Both the position numbers and the translations under genes were made by a program. Below are positions 8,833 to 17,700 of a stretch of 64,000 nt of DNA, piece by piece (the stretch's first letter is position 1; the number at the start of each line of letters is the position of its first letter). The DNA comes from Aurantimonas sp965217685 (lineage in GTDB: Bacteria; Pseudomonadota; Alphaproteobacteria; Rhizobiales; Rhizobiaceae). The stretch is from NCBI GenBank assembly GCA_965217685.1, contig CBDCIZ010000003.1, positions 4,340,001-4,404,000 on the forward strand, in the 5' to 3' direction. A model generated the notes under the pieces. It did no database searches, was not told where the DNA came from, and saw nothing but the letters and a program-made list of their open reading frames with translations.

Positions 8833-8909
8833 CGAACAGCATTGCTCTGGGGTTGTTTGCGGGAGAGTGTCTGTTGAAACCGAATTACGCATCCTGTTTC
8901 AGCCGTCCG

Positions 8910-9323
8910 TCATGCCGACTTGCGCGGCCGACCCCCTTTCTTGCCGTTCTCGCGCGCGGCGGCCGTCTTGGCCACCGACCGTGACTTGCCACCCTTGGAC
9001 TGAATCTCGCTCATGAAACGGGCCGTTCCGAAGATTCCGGCCATCAGGCCGGGAATCGTGAAGTCCACGTCGAGCTTTTCCCAGTGCAGTCCGTAGCTGC
9101 CGAGAAGCTCGACGTCTGCCAGGTCGTCGTCTGTCGCATCCCGCAAGTCCTGCAGGGCATGTGCCGGCACCATGAAAGCCGACCCATTCGAGAACTCGAC
9201 GACGATTCGGCCGGAAGCGGGGTCGTAGCGTACGCTCTCCGGCTTCGGGCGTCCTGCCAGGTCTTTTTCGGCGCGTCGGGTCGCAGCCTCCACGGCCGCC
9301 GCCGAAAACTCGAAGTCAACCAT
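8910..9323 (-). CDS. DUF2442 domain-containing protein (possible antitoxin)
   Basis: 137 residues. The central part (about 25-95) is the DUF2442 fold, with RIVVEFSNGSAFMVPAHALQ and the typical HWEKLDVDFTIPGLM segment. A Lys/Arg/Gly-rich tail, ending GKKGGRPRKSA, follows and could bind nucleic acid. It is read directly after a DUF4160 remnant with an 8-base overlap. DUF4160-DUF2442 neighbours recur in bacteria and behave like a toxin-antitoxin pair in arrangement; the function is not something I can confirm. A fragment of a second copy lies at 13650-13790. Confidence 0.8.
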   Translation of the reverse strand: MVDFEFSAAAVEAATRRAEKDLAGRPKPESVRYDPASGRIVVEFSNGSAFMVPAHALQDLRDATDDDLADVELLGSYGLHWEKLDVDFTIPGLMAGIFGTARFMSEIQSKGGKSRSVAKTAAARENGKKGGRPRKSA

Positions 9324-9528
9324 GGAGCTCTCTCCACTTCTCAAGCAGAAACGCGCGCTGTTCGGCGAACAGCGCGCTCGCCTTTCGCAACTCGCCTTGT
9401 CGCATCGTGTTCAGGATCAGGTGCGGCTTCGGCCTGGATACGTCGATTTTCGCCATTCCATCACCAAACACATGGACATGCGCCCGTGGGTGATCGCTCT
9501 TGAAGATAACGACGCGGAAAGCGCCGAA
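9316..9528 (-). pseudogene. DUF4160 protein, 5' end destroyed
   Basis: The minus strand encodes 70 residues matching the DUF4160 family: FRVVIFKSDHPRAHVHVFGD, a KASALFAEQRAFLLEKW helix and a final HG before the stop. In-frame upstream codons are ...TFTVL followed by TGA (9531-9529) where the family normally continues, so a CGA (Arg) to TGA change is the simplest explanation. No in-frame ATG remains until Met at GDGM, past the conserved histidines. The gene therefore looks inactivated, while the overlapping downstream DUF2442 gene is intact. Confidence 0.72.
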
Positions 9529-9551
9529 TCATAGCACGGTGAACGTGCTGG

Positions 9552-9764
9552 TTATTTAACCCATCTACTTTGGTTTGTCAAGGACGGGACTGCGAGGCGT
9601 GCCGGCGGAGGGGCTTCGCCGACGCATATTGCCGGGGCATCGCCGTCGAAATCCTGATAGCCGAGATCGACGTCCAGCAAGGCGGCATAGTCACGAAACA
9701 GGGCGATCGTCGCCAGAAGATCGGCCGCCGTGTGCACAGGGATGATGCAAGGGGATGCGGTCAT
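9552..9764 (-). pseudogene. GNAT acetyltransferase fragment, copy 2
   Basis: From ATG at 9764 the frame reads MTASPCIIPVHTAADLLATI, then ALFRDYAALLDVDLGYQDFDGD before homology is lost. It is the same N-terminal GNAT segment as at 8040-8222, truncated at almost the same point. The 70-residue frame lacks the acetyl-CoA site. Either a duplication of an already broken gene or independent decay of two copies produced the pair. Confidence 0.68.
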
Positions 9765-9839
9765 GGCAAGATGATGAGCAAATGCCACCCAAATTTGACA
9801 ACCCGCCCGTTTTCCCGATCGGCACCCGTTTGAAACCGA
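9641..9839. repeat. Direct repeat, copy 2
   Basis: Partner of 8101-8294, in the same orientation. Similarity covers the GNAT N-terminal coding part and about 75 bases upstream of its start, ending near TTTGAAAC. The pair bounds a 1.35-kb segment that carries the nuclease-like and DUF genes. Confidence 0.8.
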
Positions 9840-9911
9840 GTAGGACGATGATGTTTCCAAGCCCAGCGTCCGCCAAGGTCGGCAAGGGAAAGGGCCTGTC
9901 ACGATCGCCGC

Positions 9912-10787
9912 CTACTTGGGAAAGGTCGCGGCCATCGCCTCGGCGAAGGAGCGGTAGGTCCGCAATGGCCGGCCCAGCATCTTGCTAATCCGGTCGGCGG
10001 CGCCCGGCGCGCCCAGCACCCCCTCGCGCAGGATGCCGCGGAAAATAAGCTTCAAATCGTATGCGCTTGCCGCCGGCATCATGTCGCGGAATACCTGCTC
10101 TACGCCGTGGAGATCATCTCCGGTATAGGTCACCGGCGCACCGAGGACATCGGACCACAAATCGGCCATCCGTTCTCCGGTGAACGCTTCCGGTCCGACA
10201 ACCTCGATCGTCTCGGTGCGCAACGGGTCTTGCGAGCGCTCGCGCCGCAGCAGCTCGAGGGCCGCGACTTCGGCGACATCGCGGATGTCGACCATCGTAA
10301 GGCCGACGCCGCCGATCGGGGTGGCGTAGGTGCGATCGGCTGCGAGTTCCGCTTTCAGCATGAGATCGTTCTGGAAGACCGCGTTCGGCCTCAGGATCGT
10401 GGCCGGTATTTCGAGTTTCGCGATCGCTTGCTCGGCCGCCAGCTTCGCCGCCGCACGCGATGCGTTCGCGAACCGATCGGCGCCCATCATCGAAAGGTAG
10501 ACGACGCGCTTGATCCCGACCTCGTCGATCAGACCGAGCAGCAGCAGCGCTCTTGCCAGTTCATCGTCGACGGCCGGATTGAGAATGAAGACCGTGCTGA
10601 CAGTCCGGAGCAGACCACGCATGACGTCGACATCGCGCACGTCGCCTATCACCAGTTCGGCGCCGGCGGGCAGATCGTTCTCGGGTGGCTTGGTCGCCAG
10701 TACGCGTGTCTGCGCGCCGCGCTTGGCCAACTCATCGACGACCAGCGAGCCGATCTGCCCCGTTCCACCGATTACCAGAATACCCAT
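9912..10787 (-). CDS. NmrA-like atypical SDR, NAD(P)-binding protein
   Basis: 291 residues with an N-terminal Rossmann motif MGILVIGGTGQIGSLV (GxxGxxG), the VIGDVRD acidic segment and YLSMMGAD; it lacks the YxxxK catalytic pair, which places it with atypical NmrA-like SDRs that sense redox cofactors or act as quinone or ketone reductases. Substrate cannot be told. It is divergent from a LysR regulator 132 bases away, a standard regulator-target layout. Confidence 0.85.
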   Translation of the reverse strand: MGILVIGGTGQIGSLVVDELAKRGAQTRVLATKPPENDLPAGAELVIGDVRDVDVMRGLLRTVSTVFILNPAVDDELARALLLLGLIDEVGIKRVVYLSMMGADRFANASRAAAKLAAEQAIAKLEIPATILRPNAVFQNDLMLKAELAADRTYATPIGGVGLTMVDIRDVAEVAALELLRRERSQDPLRTETIEVVGPEAFTGERMADLWSDVLGAPVTYTGDDLHGVEQVFRDMMPAASAYDLKLIFRGILREGVLGAPGAADRISKMLGRPLRTYRSFAEAMAATFPK

Positions 10788-10919
10788 GACGTTCTCCAAG
10801 CAGCAGGTTGTTTTTGCGGCATAGCCGAGTTCGAGACTCGGCAGAAACGGGAGTTGCCCGTTCCCTTGGATGCATGCTAGTGGCCGGATTGGGCTACGGC
10901 GTTCCAGGAGCGGCACACT

Positions 10920-11813
10920 ATGGACCTTCTCGCCTTGGTCGCCTTCCAGCAGATTGCCGATAATGGCGGGATCGGGCGGGCGAGCCGGGCCGGCGGGCAG
11001 CCGAAAACGACGCTGTCGCGGCGCCTGCGCAACCTGGAAGAGGACCTTGGCGTTCGCCTCCTCGAACGGGGGCCAAAAGTGTTCAGGCTGACCGAGGAAG
11101 GCATCGCCCTTCACCGGCGGACGCGCTTCCTGCTGGCGGAGATCGAGGAGGCGGGACAGGCCATCGCCGGCGGCCTGTCCCGTCCACGCGGACGGCTGCG
11201 CGTAAGCGTGCCGAGACTGTTCGCCGATCTTCACATGGGACGGATCGCCGCCGGCTTCGTGGTCTGCTACCCCGAGGTCGATCTCGAAGTCCTGAGCGAC
11301 GACCGCATCATCGATCCTTTGGTGGAGGGCATCGACCTGGTAGTGCGGGTCAATCCACATCTGCACGAGAATCTGGTTGGACGGCCGATCCTGCGCGAGG
11401 AAACCCTGCTGGTCGCCTCGGCCTCTTTTCCAAGGCCGCGACCGAGCGACGGAGAGGACGCTTTGGCCGTCGTGCCGGCCGTCATGCTGCCGACTGCGGC
11501 GGACATGGCGACATGGCTCGTTGAAGGGGAAAACGGAACGCAGGCTTTCATTCCCAATCCCATCCTCCGTCTGTCCTCCGTCCTGATGGCGTGGAAGGCG
11601 GTTCGGTGTGGTGCCGGTGTCGCTCTTCTGCCGCGCTCGGTCGTCGAAGCCGACTTGCGCGCGGGCACGCTGGTGTCGTGGGGCAGACTGCCCAGCCGAG
11701 AGGTCGAACTTTGGGTGCTGCACACGTCACGACGCCTGCGCAGCCCGAAAGTGGCGGCATTCGTCGATTTTCTTTGCGCGGCATTCCCAAACCAGCGGAT
11801 CGCCTCCGACTAG
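10920..11813 (+). CDS. LysR-family transcriptional regulator
   Basis: 297 residues: winged helix-turn-helix at 1-60 (MDLLALVAFQQIADNGGIGR with KTTLSRRLRNLEEDLGVRLL), linker helix, then a periplasmic-binding-protein-like effector domain (about 90-290). An AGGAG box stands eight bases before the ATG. It probably controls the divergent NmrA-like gene. The effector is unknown. Confidence 0.92.
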   Translation: MDLLALVAFQQIADNGGIGRASRAGGQPKTTLSRRLRNLEEDLGVRLLERGPKVFRLTEEGIALHRRTRFLLAEIEEAGQAIAGGLSRPRGRLRVSVPRLFADLHMGRIAAGFVVCYPEVDLEVLSDDRIIDPLVEGIDLVVRVNPHLHENLVGRPILREETLLVASASFPRPRPSDGEDALAVVPAVMLPTAADMATWLVEGENGTQAFIPNPILRLSSVLMAWKAVRCGAGVALLPRSVVEADLRAGTLVSWGRLPSREVELWVLHTSRRLRSPKVAAFVDFLCAAFPNQRIASD

Positions 11814-11967
11814 AACTGGACCTGTAAACGAATAGCGCGTCCGATTGCCTTTAAAAGACACCAGGTTCCCCGTTCTGAACCCGAATGTATATTCCATTTC
11901 GGAATCTGCGTGCGGACTGTCTGGCTCCCCGCTTGCACAAGGCGGGAGAGAAAGCCGACAACGGCGA

Positions 11968-12360
11968 TCACCGCGCGATTTGTGACTCGATCGCCGCCTT
12001 GTCGATCACGGACAGAACCGATGCGATCTTTTCGTCACGGTAGGCGTAGAAGACGTTTTCCGTAAACGACACCCGTCGTCCGCCGACCTTGAGGCCAAGA
12101 AACTCTCCCGTCGGCGTGCAGTCGAAGGCAAGCCGGGCCGCGACATGAGGGGTGTCGCAGACCAGACGTTCGATATCGAAGCGCAGATCCGGGATATCCC
12201 TGAAGCTCTCCTGAAGCATCTCACGATAGCCGGACAGTCCGAGCCGGTGGTGGTTGTGCTCGACCGCGTCAGCGACGTAGCGCCCGAGATCGTTCCAGTC
12301 CTGTCGGTTCAGGCAGTCGATGTAAGCACGATAGAGCTCGGATAAAGGCTTGATCGTCAA
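11968..12360 (-). CDS. SnoaL/NTF2-like protein (ester cyclase family)
   Basis: 130-residue single-domain protein of the NTF2-like cone fold: an initial YRAYIDCLNRQDWNDLGRYV helix, the HNHHRLGLSGY segment and the late ENVFYAYRDEKIASVLSVID strands are typical of SnoaL-like polyketide cyclase/ester cyclase proteins. These act on small hydrophobic substrates in the cytoplasm; the substrate here is unknown. It lies upstream of the TetR gene on the same strand with a 174-base gap. Confidence 0.8.
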   Translation of the reverse strand: MTIKPLSELYRAYIDCLNRQDWNDLGRYVADAVEHNHHRLGLSGYREMLQESFRDIPDLRFDIERLVCDTPHVAARLAFDCTPTGEFLGLKVGGRRVSFTENVFYAYRDEKIASVLSVIDKAAIESQIAR

Positions 12361-12534
12361 GGCGATGCTCCCCGAATCGACGTTTGCTGGATGAATCGAA
12401 GCAATCGATCCCGACGCCGGTTTTCATCGCACGCCGCCGGTCCGGAAAAAACATGCATCCTCTTTCGTTCCGTAGATGGGTCGGCTCCGATCCATTTTCC
12501 CTGTTCGATGCATGAGGCCTTCCGGATTTTTCCG

Positions 12535-13146
12535 TCATGGATTTTGCAGGTATCCAAGAACGGCGCGCCGCACTCTCGCGATCAGCGGACTCCGGGCGGT
12601 TTCCCCGCGTTCTCCGGCTGCGTCGAGCATCCCCTGGATGATCGCCGCCACATCGGCGGTCGCAGTTGCAAGGTTCGCTTGCGGCGGCAGATCGGGTCGC
12701 GCGAGCAGGTGTAAAAGGATAGTTCTAAAGCGGTCGCGCACCTGCCGGGTATCGGCGTCGAAGGGCAAACGGCTTTCCTCGAAGTCGAGGAGCCGAGCCA
12801 GAGCCGGGCGGCGAAGCTGATGCGCCACGGCGGCATCGATCAGCATATCAAGCGCGACCGGACCCGATTCCTGGGCGCAGGCCACCTCTGCGTCGCCGAC
12901 GAGGAGGGATGTTTCACGGCCGATCAGGGCGCCGACCAGCGCATCCTTGTTCGGAAAATACTGGTACAGCGTCCCGATGCTGACACCCGCTCGCTCGGCA
13001 ACGGCATTGGTCGTGAAACCGCGGTGTCCGTCATCCTCCAGAATGCGAGCCGTCGCCTCGACGATGGCCTCGACGGTGTTCTGTGCACGCGCCTGGGAAG
13101 GCTGTTTCCTCGGGGGCGTTCGCTGTCGAAGGGCGTGAGCGGTCAT
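12535..13146 (-). CDS. TetR-family transcriptional regulator
   Basis: 203 residues with an N-terminal TetR helix-turn-helix (about 25-75: ILEDDGHRGFTTNAVAERAG then GTLYQYFPNKDAL) and an all-helical ligand domain. It is divergent from the darcynin gene; the 76-base gap contains a dyad fit for auto-control at 13171-13184. Confidence 0.92.
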   Translation of the reverse strand: MTAHALRQRTPPRKQPSQARAQNTVEAIVEATARILEDDGHRGFTTNAVAERAGVSIGTLYQYFPNKDALVGALIGRETSLLVGDAEVACAQESGPVALDMLIDAAVAHQLRRPALARLLDFEESRLPFDADTRQVRDRFRTILLHLLARPDLPPQANLATATADVAAIIQGMLDAAGERGETARSPLIARVRRAVLGYLQNP

Positions 13147-13152
13147 GCGGCC

Positions 13153-13189
13153 GGATGCGAGTAGTCAAAATGAGCATTCGCTCGCATCC
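13153..13189. promoter_or_regulatory. Candidate TetR operator in the divergent promoter
   Basis: Two nested dyads sit between the TetR and darcynin starts: an inner TGAGCATTCGCTC (13171-13183; GAGC/GCTC arms around ATTC) and an outer perfect 9-bp pair GGATGCGAG (13153-13161) / CTCGCATCC (13181-13189). Position and size suit a TetR dimer site controlling both genes. Confidence 0.5.
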
Positions 13190-13222
13190 TAAGGGCATTG
13201 AAAATCAATGCAAGGATGCATC

Positions 13223-13585
13223 ATGACAACGCAGTCTTCCTCTTTCGATCCGGCTCTCACGGTCTTCTTCATGGTCAAGACGTCACCGGAATGGCTGGGT
13301 TTTTCGTTCGAGACCCGGCTCGAACATGCGCGAACCGTTTTTCAGCCTATCCTGGACGAGTTTTACGGACGGGTCCGTCTGAAATGGTACGATGTCGAAT
13401 TCTACACGGCCGTCGTCTCCGACATCTGGATGATCGAAGCCAAGGACCACCAGAGCTATCAGCTGTTCTGCGAGAAGGCGCGCGAGACGCCATTCTGGGA
13501 TCGGTTCTTCATGGTGAAGGACATCTTTCCCGGCGAACTCAATGCCTGGGCAAAAAACTACGAAGTCGATTCCCTTCGATCATGA
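13223..13585 (+). CDS. Darcynin-family protein
   Basis: 120 residues. The opening FDPALTVFFMVKTSPEWLG, the KWYDVEFYTAVVSDIWM centre and the TPFWDRFFMVKDIFPGELNAWA end match the darcynin family, small cytoplasmic dimeric alpha-beta-barrel-like proteins of unknown activity. The start at 13223 has AAGGA upstream; an ATG five codons earlier is possible. Divergence from a TetR gene suggests inducible expression. Confidence 0.8.
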   Translation: MTTQSSSFDPALTVFFMVKTSPEWLGFSFETRLEHARTVFQPILDEFYGRVRLKWYDVEFYTAVVSDIWMIEAKDHQSYQLFCEKARETPFWDRFFMVKDIFPGELNAWAKNYEVDSLRS

Positions 13586-14016
13586 TGCCCGTCCATGGTG
13601 ACCCTTGTCTCGTCCGCGCAATTGTACCAAAACGGAATACGAAATTCCGTTTCAGCCGTTCTTCGTGCCGACCTGCGTGGCCGACCCCCTTTTTTGCCGT
13701 TCTCATGCGCGGCGACCGTCTTGGCCGCCGACCGTGATTTGCCGTCCTTGGACTGAATCTTGCGTATGAAACGGGCCGTTCCGCGGCCACAAGTGTTCTT
13801 AGGCGCGGAGTTCAATTCCATCGATCAGCAGCCCGCTTTCAGGAAATCGTGAACGCTTTCCGAACGACGAATAAGGGTTGGAAGCCAACAATCTCCTTCA
13901 GGCTCAAATGTGAAAGTAAATTGGCAGTCGCGTTTTGATTCCCATTTTCCCTTGCGGTTCAACGTACGAAATCCTTATAGCCCGTCGAGCACCCTCGCGT
14001 CGAAAGAGGGACGGAG
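13586..14016. other. Intergenic stretch with a gene remnant
   Basis: About 430 bases. The left half contains the DUF2442 remnant described separately. The right half (13790-14016) is lower in GC and holds no gene that I can support; it probably carries the promoter of the thiopurine methyltransferase gene. Confidence 0.6.
13650..13790 (-). pseudogene. DUF2442 gene 3' remnant
   Basis: The minus strand reads GTARFIRKIQSKDGKSRSAA followed by KTVAAHENGKKGGRPRRSA, nearly the C-terminal 43 residues of the DUF2442 protein at 8910-9323. Nucleotide similarity starts at TTTCAGCCGT (13651) on one side and ends at ACGGGCCGTTCCG (13784) on the other. No start and no DUF2442 core are present. It marks a second, mostly deleted copy of the module 4.5 kb away. 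Confidence 0.78.
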
Positions 14017-14676
14017 ATGGCAATGGAACAGGCCTTCTGGCACGAGCGATGGTCGAAGCGGCAGACGGCCTTTCACGAGGGCAGGCCAAACCGTCTGCTG
14101 GTCGCCCGTCTCGACGAGTTGGCGTTGTCGCCCGGATCTCGCCTGTTCCTGCCGCTTTGCGGGAAGACTGTCGATATTCACTGGCTGCTCGGGAGCGGCT
14201 TCGGCGTTGCCGGCATCGACCTCAGCCGGATCGCGATCGGCCAATTGTTCGACGAACTCGGGGTCGAACCGTCTGTTACGACAATCGCGACGCAAACCGG
14301 CGAACTGATCCGATACACAGCGGACTCGATCGAGATTTTTGTCGGCGACATCTTCGCGCTGGACGCCGCCACACTCGGCGCCGTCGATGCCGTCTACGAC
14401 CGCGCGGCACTGGTCGCCCTGCCGCCGGAGATGCGCGGCCGCTACGCTGAACATCTGGCCGCGATCACGGACGACGCGCCGCAGCTTCTCATCAATTTCG
14501 AATACGACCAGGCGCTGTTCGACGGGCCGCCCTTCTCCGTTCCGGAGGCCGAAATCGTGCGGGTCCACGGCGCGCGCTTCGACCGCCGCCTTCTCGTCCG
14601 CGAACCCGTGCCCGGCGGCCTGAAGGGCCAGGAGGCCGTCGAAGAGGCGGCGTGGTTGTTGACCGCGAAGCGCTGA
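14017..14676 (+). CDS. tpm: Thiopurine S-methyltransferase
   Basis: SAM-dependent methyltransferase of the TPMT family, which in bacteria methylates thiol, tellurite or selenite species. 219 residues: FWHERWSKRQTAFHEGRPN at the N-terminus is a family signature, LFLPLCGKTVDIHWLLGSG is the SAM-binding loop, and VYDRAALVALPPEMR follows motif IV. A second ATG two codons in (14023) is equally possible; AGGGACGGAG precedes both. Confidence 0.9.
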   Translation: MAMEQAFWHERWSKRQTAFHEGRPNRLLVARLDELALSPGSRLFLPLCGKTVDIHWLLGSGFGVAGIDLSRIAIGQLFDELGVEPSVTTIATQTGELIRYTADSIEIFVGDIFALDAATLGAVDAVYDRAALVALPPEMRGRYAEHLAAITDDAPQLLINFEYDQALFDGPPFSVPEAEIVRVHGARFDRRLLVREPVPGGLKGQEAVEEAAWLLTAKR

Positions 14677-14781
14677 CGGCGGGTTTGCACCGCCGCCTCG
14701 GCTGATCGGCCGCGCCTCCGGCAACGCTGCCAGGCATCAGACCCGCTTCCAACAACGAGCCCGCCTCTCTATACTCCGGCT

Positions 14782-17700
14782 ATGGCTTCCAGACCCCGCC
14801 CGACTCGCGCCCGCCGCCCCGATTCCGCCGCTGATTCCACCCGTGGTTCCCCCCGTGGGCCGGCCGAGGACGACGCGCCCTTCGATCCCTCCGCGCCCGC
14901 CCGCCGCGGCGGCTTCGAGGAAGCGCCGCAGGCCAGCTTCGAAGGCGTCCCCGCCGGCCCCGTCTCCGGCTGGGCCGACGAGATCGCGCAAGCCGCGACG
15001 GTCGACGCGGAACGCAAGGCGGACACTAAAAAATCCATCGGCAGGGCCGTCGAGGAAAAAGACGCCGGGTCGAGCGAAGCGAGCGGTGGCCGACCGGCCG
15101 TCGGGCCTGATGGCGCGCCCGACAAGAGGCGGGGAGCGCTGACGGCGCGAGAGGGACGCGATAAGACCGCGAAGGCGCGGAGCGCCGGCAGCGTGAGCCA
15201 AAGCAAGACGTCCCGCGGCACGTCCATGGGCGGCACGTCCGACCCGAAGCAGCGCGCCGCCGCCGGCCTCAATCCCGTCGCCGGCATGGACGTCTCGCTG
15301 GAAGACGCCGGCAGCCTGCCCGAGAGCGGCGTCACCGCCACCGTCGACGCCCTCACCAGGCTGATCTCCGAGGGCGATCCGCTGTTGAAAAACGGCGAGA
15401 TCTGGCTGCCGCACCGTCCCGAGCGCCCGGACAAGTCCGAGGGCGGCATCGCCTTCCGCCTCGCCTCCGACTACGTGCCGATGGGCGACCAGCCGACGGC
15501 GATCGCCGATCTCGTCGCCGGCATTTCCGACCACGACCAGACCCAGGTGCTGCTCGGCGTCACCGGCTCCGGCAAGACCTTCACCGCCGCCAACGTCATC
15601 GAGCGCACACAGCGCCCGGCCCTCGTTCTGGCCCCGAACAAGACGCTGGCGGCGCAGCTCTACGGCGAGTTCAAGAACTTCTTCCCCGACAACGCCGTCG
15701 AATACTTCGTCTCCTATTACGACTACTACCAGCCGGAAGCCTACGTGCCGCGCTCGGACACCTTCATCGAGAAGGAATCCTCGATCAACGAGCAGATCGA
15801 CCGCATGCGCCATGCCGCCACCCGCGCCCTCTTGGAGCGCGACGACGTCATCATCGTCGCCTCGGTGTCCTGCATCTACGGTATCGGCTCGGTCGAGACC
15901 TACACGGCGATGACCTTCCAGATGGCCATCGGCGACCGGCTGGACCAGCGCCAGCTCCTCGCCGACCTCGTCGCCCAGCAGTACAAGCGCCGCGACATGG
16001 ATTTTCAGCGCGGCTCCTTCCGTGTCCGGGGCGACACCATCGAGATCTTCCCGGCCCATCTGGAAGACCGCGCCTGGCGCATCTCACTGTTCGGCGACGA
16101 GATCGAGTCGATCCAGGAGTTCGACCCGCTCACCGGCCAGAAGACCGACGACCTGAAATCCGTCAAGATCTACGCCAACTCCCACTACGTCACGCCGCGC
16201 CCGACGCTCAACCAGGCGGTCAAGTCGATCAAGGAGGAGCTGCGCCACCGCATCGTCGAGCTGGAAAAGGCCGGCCGCCTGCTCGAAGCCCAGCGGCTCG
16301 AACAGCGCACCCGCTTCGACATCGAGATGATCGAGGCCACCGGCTCCTGCCCCGGCATCGAGAACTATTCGCGCTACCTCACCGGCCGCCAGCCCGGCCA
16401 CCCGCCCCCGACCCTGTTCGAATACCTGCCCGACAACGCCCTCGTCTTCATCGACGAGAGCCACGTCACCGTGCCGCAGATCGGCGCCATGTATCGCGGC
16501 GACTTCCGCCGCAAGGCGACGCTGGCCGAATACGGCTTTCGCCTGCCCTCCTGCATGGACAACCGCCCGCTCCGCTTCGAGGAGTGGAACGCCATGCGGC
16601 CGCAGACCGTCGCCGTTTCCGCCACTCCCTCCACCTGGGAGCTCGAGCAATCCGGCGGCGTCTTCGCCGAGCAGGTCATCCGCCCCACCGGCCTCATCGA
16701 TCCCCCCGTCGAAATCCGCCCCGCCCGCACCCAGGTCGACGACCTCCTCGGCGAAATCCGCGACACCGTCGCCAAGGGGTTTCGCGTCCTCGCCACCGTC
16801 CTCACCAAGCGCATGGCGGAAGACCTCACCGAATATCTCCACGAGCAGGGCATTCGCGTCCGCTACATGCACTCGGACATCGACACCCTCGAACGCATCG
16901 AGATCATCCGCGATCTCCGCCTCGGCAGCTTCGATTGCCTCGTCGGCATCAACCTCCTGCGGGAAGGCCTCGACATCCCCGAATGCGCCCTTGTCGCCAT
17001 CCTCGATGCCGACAAGGAGGGTTTCCTGCGCTCCGAAACCTCGTTGATCCAGACCATCGGCCGCGCGGCGCGCAACATCGACGGCAAGGTCATCCTCTAC
17101 GCCGACCGCGAGACCGGCTCGATGCAGCGCGCCATCGCCGAGACCGACCGCCGCCGCGAGAAGCAGCAGGCCTACAACACCGAACACGGCATCACCCCCG
17201 CCTCGGTCAAGGCCCACATCGCCGACATCCTCGACAGCTACTACGAAAAAGACCACGTCACCGTCGGGGTCGGCCCCGACACCGCGCCCGGCGCCCTGGT
17301 CGGCAACAACCTCAAATCCCATCTCGAACACCTGCAAAAGCAGATGCGCGACGCCGCCGCCGATCTCGACTTCGAAAAGGCCGCCCGCCTGCGCGACGAG
17401 ATCAAGCGCCTGCAGGCCAAGGAACTGGAATTCGGCTTCGAAGCCGGCGACCAATCCGGCAAGGGCGCCGGCGCCGCCACCGCCCCTTCTCCCGAGTCGG
17501 GAGAAGGTGGCCCGAAGGGCCGGATGAGGGGAAGCAGGCGCAACCCCGCCGACGCCGACTCCCCCCTGGGCGCCCCCTGGGACGACGCCGCCAACCCCCT
17601 CGCCGCCGCCGCCGCCATGGAGGAGGACTCCATCTCCCCCGTCACCGGCCGCTCCAAATACGGCCGCAAGACCAAGCGCGACCGCTCCCCCATCGGCGGC

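Noticed and set aside
9912..11723. A 603-codon minus frame covering the NmrA-like gene and antisense of the LysR gene
   Set aside because: The NmrA-like protein starts cleanly at 10787; the upstream part is antisense to LysR.
7950..14016. A tRNA-bounded integrative element with a duplicated attachment site
   Set aside because: No second copy of the tRNA 3' end and no integrase were found in the window; only a patchy accessory region can be claimed.
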